The notes below the pieces were generated by a model that saw only the letters and a program-made list of their open reading frames with translations, was not told where the DNA came from and searched no databases. A program made the position numbers and the translations under genes. Positions 5,574-6,167 of a stretch of 6,167 bases of DNA are shown here, one piece after another. This stretch comes from an uncultured Sphingobacteriaceae bacterium (GTDB lineage: Bacteria > Bacteroidota > Bacteroidia > Sphingobacteriales > Sphingobacteriaceae). Each line of letters begins with the position of its first letter. Positions within the stretch are counted from its first letter, which is position 1. Where the stretch lies: contig CALNCF010000024.1 of NCBI GenBank assembly GCA_937875035.1, positions 1-6,167 on the forward strand. Direction: 5' to 3'.

Positions 5574-6167
5574 ATGAAGAATACCTCACTTACTAAAGTA
5601 CACGAATCGCTGGGTGCGAAGATGGTTCCTTTCGCCGGTTTTAATATGCCTGTTCAATATGCCGGGATCAATGCTGAACACGAAACCGTTCGCAAGGCGG
5701 TAGGGGTGTTCGATGTTTCGCACATGGGCGAGTTTATCCTGAAAGGAGAGCAGGCGCTGGACCTGATCCAGCGTGTCACTTCAAACGATGCCTCTAAGCT
5801 GGTGGACGGTAAGGTGCAGTATTCCTGCCTGCCGAATGAAGAGGGTGGGATCGTGGATGATCTTCTCGTGTACCGTTTGGATGAGAAGACCTATATGCTG
5901 GTGGTAAATGCCTCGAATATTGAAAAAGACTGGAACTGGATCTCCCGTTTCAATACCCATAACGTGGAGATGCACAACATCTCCGATAAGACTTCCTTAC
6001 TGGCCGTACAGGGTCCGAAGGCGGCTGATGCCTTGCAGAAGCTGACCGACATCGACCTGGACAAGGACGCCTTCCCGTTCATGACCTGGCGTGAAGGCCA
6101 GGTCGGCGGCGTCCCGGCGCGGGTGTTCCGCATCTCCTTCACCGGCGAGCTGAGCTACGAAGTCAAC
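5574..6167 (+). CDS. gcvT: Glycine cleavage system T protein (aminomethyltransferase), partial, with atypical 3' segment
   Basis: The ATG at 5574 opens a frame that runs off the window after 198 codons, about half of a usual T protein. T protein takes the aminomethyl group from the lipoyl arm of H protein and gives methylene-tetrahydrofolate and ammonia. The first ~155 residues are typical: LGAKMVPFAGFNMPVQY (13-29), FDVSHMGEF (46-54), NEEGGIVDDLLVYR (88-101) with the acidic pair D95-D96 in the folate site, VVNASNIEKD (110-119) and LLAVQGPKAADALQKL (142-157). After LTDIDL (157-162) the sequence becomes FPFMTWREGQ and then ARVFRISFTGELSYEVN (182-198), where a Bacteroidota T protein would be expected to have a SATGYTGAGGFE-like stretch. 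That end resembles sarcosine oxidase alpha subunits and is far richer in G+C. The gcvT call is firm for the 5' part; the 3' part may be of foreign or artefactual origin. Confidence 0.85.
   Translation, partial: MKNTSLTKVHESLGAKMVPFAGFNMPVQYAGINAEHETVRKAVGVFDVSHMGEFILKGEQALDLIQRVTSNDASKLVDGKVQYSCLPNEEGGIVDDLLVYRLDEKTYMLVVNASNIEKDWNWISRFNTHNVEMHNISDKTSLLAVQGPKAADALQKLTDIDLDKDAFPFMTWREGQVGGVPARVFRISFTGELSYEVN
6042..6167 (+). other. High-G+C, sarcosine-oxidase-alpha-like segment inside the gcvT frame
   Basis: By hand count, 39 of the 42 codons here end in G or C (about 93%), against about 96 of 156 (62%) in the gcvT codons before it; overall G+C is about 65%. The residues FPFMTWREG and ARVFRISFTGELSYEVN are those I associate with the C-terminal T-protein-like domain of sarcosine oxidase alpha subunits from high-G+C Proteobacteria. 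The left border is uncertain by some tens of bases, because LTDIDL fits both families. The frame is kept across it. Confidence 0.55.

Noticed and set aside
1..6167. CRISPR arrays, tRNA or rRNA genes, insertion-sequence ends, long repeats
   Set aside because: None was seen on either strand; nearly all sequence is accounted for by coding genes and gaps of at most 83 bp.

Overview
The window looks like chromosomal DNA of a Bacteroidota bacterium of moderate G+C, perhaps near the Chitinophagales/Sphingobacteriales (a guess from protein flavour only). The reasons are: Shine-Dalgarno sequences are absent or poor; the short AT-rich gaps before genes carry correctly oriented TAnnTTTG boxes, the -7 element known from this phylum; and the flippase, chain-length and ligase-like proteins are of the kind found in Bacteroidota surface-glycan loci. 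There are seven protein genes, two of them cut by the window edges. I see no RNA gene, insertion sequence, CRISPR array or long repeat. No gap between genes exceeds 83 bp.

Left part (1-3034, minus strand): a three-gene glycan export and assembly cluster, read right to left. It holds a Wzx-like flippase, a Wzz/GumC-like chain-length protein, and the first 149 codons of a multispanning O-antigen ligase/polymerase-like protein that starts with TTG inside the stop of the gene before it. Middle part (3118-4878): a GT9 (heptosyltransferase-family) glycosyltransferase on the plus strand meets a class I SAM methyltransferase on the minus strand, stop codon against stop codon with no spacer. Together these five genes fit the building, modification, flipping and length control of a lipid-linked surface glycan or LPS.

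Right part (4934-6167, plus strand): housekeeping genes. A complete ribonuclease HII gene (rnhB) is followed by the 5' part of a gene that begins as glycine cleavage T protein (gcvT). rnhB and the methyltransferase gene are transcribed apart from a 55-bp gap whose two putative -7 boxes lie only 5 bp apart.

The most unusual signal is at the right end. From about 6042 the gcvT reading frame continues unbroken, but G+C at third codon positions jumps from about 62% to about 93% by hand count, and the protein changes from a Bacteroidota-type T protein to one resembling the C-terminal, T-protein-like part of high-G+C sarcosine oxidase alpha subunits. This suggests a chimeric junction, either an assembly artefact or a real mosaic gene. 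I found no convincing previously undescribed system elsewhere in the window.
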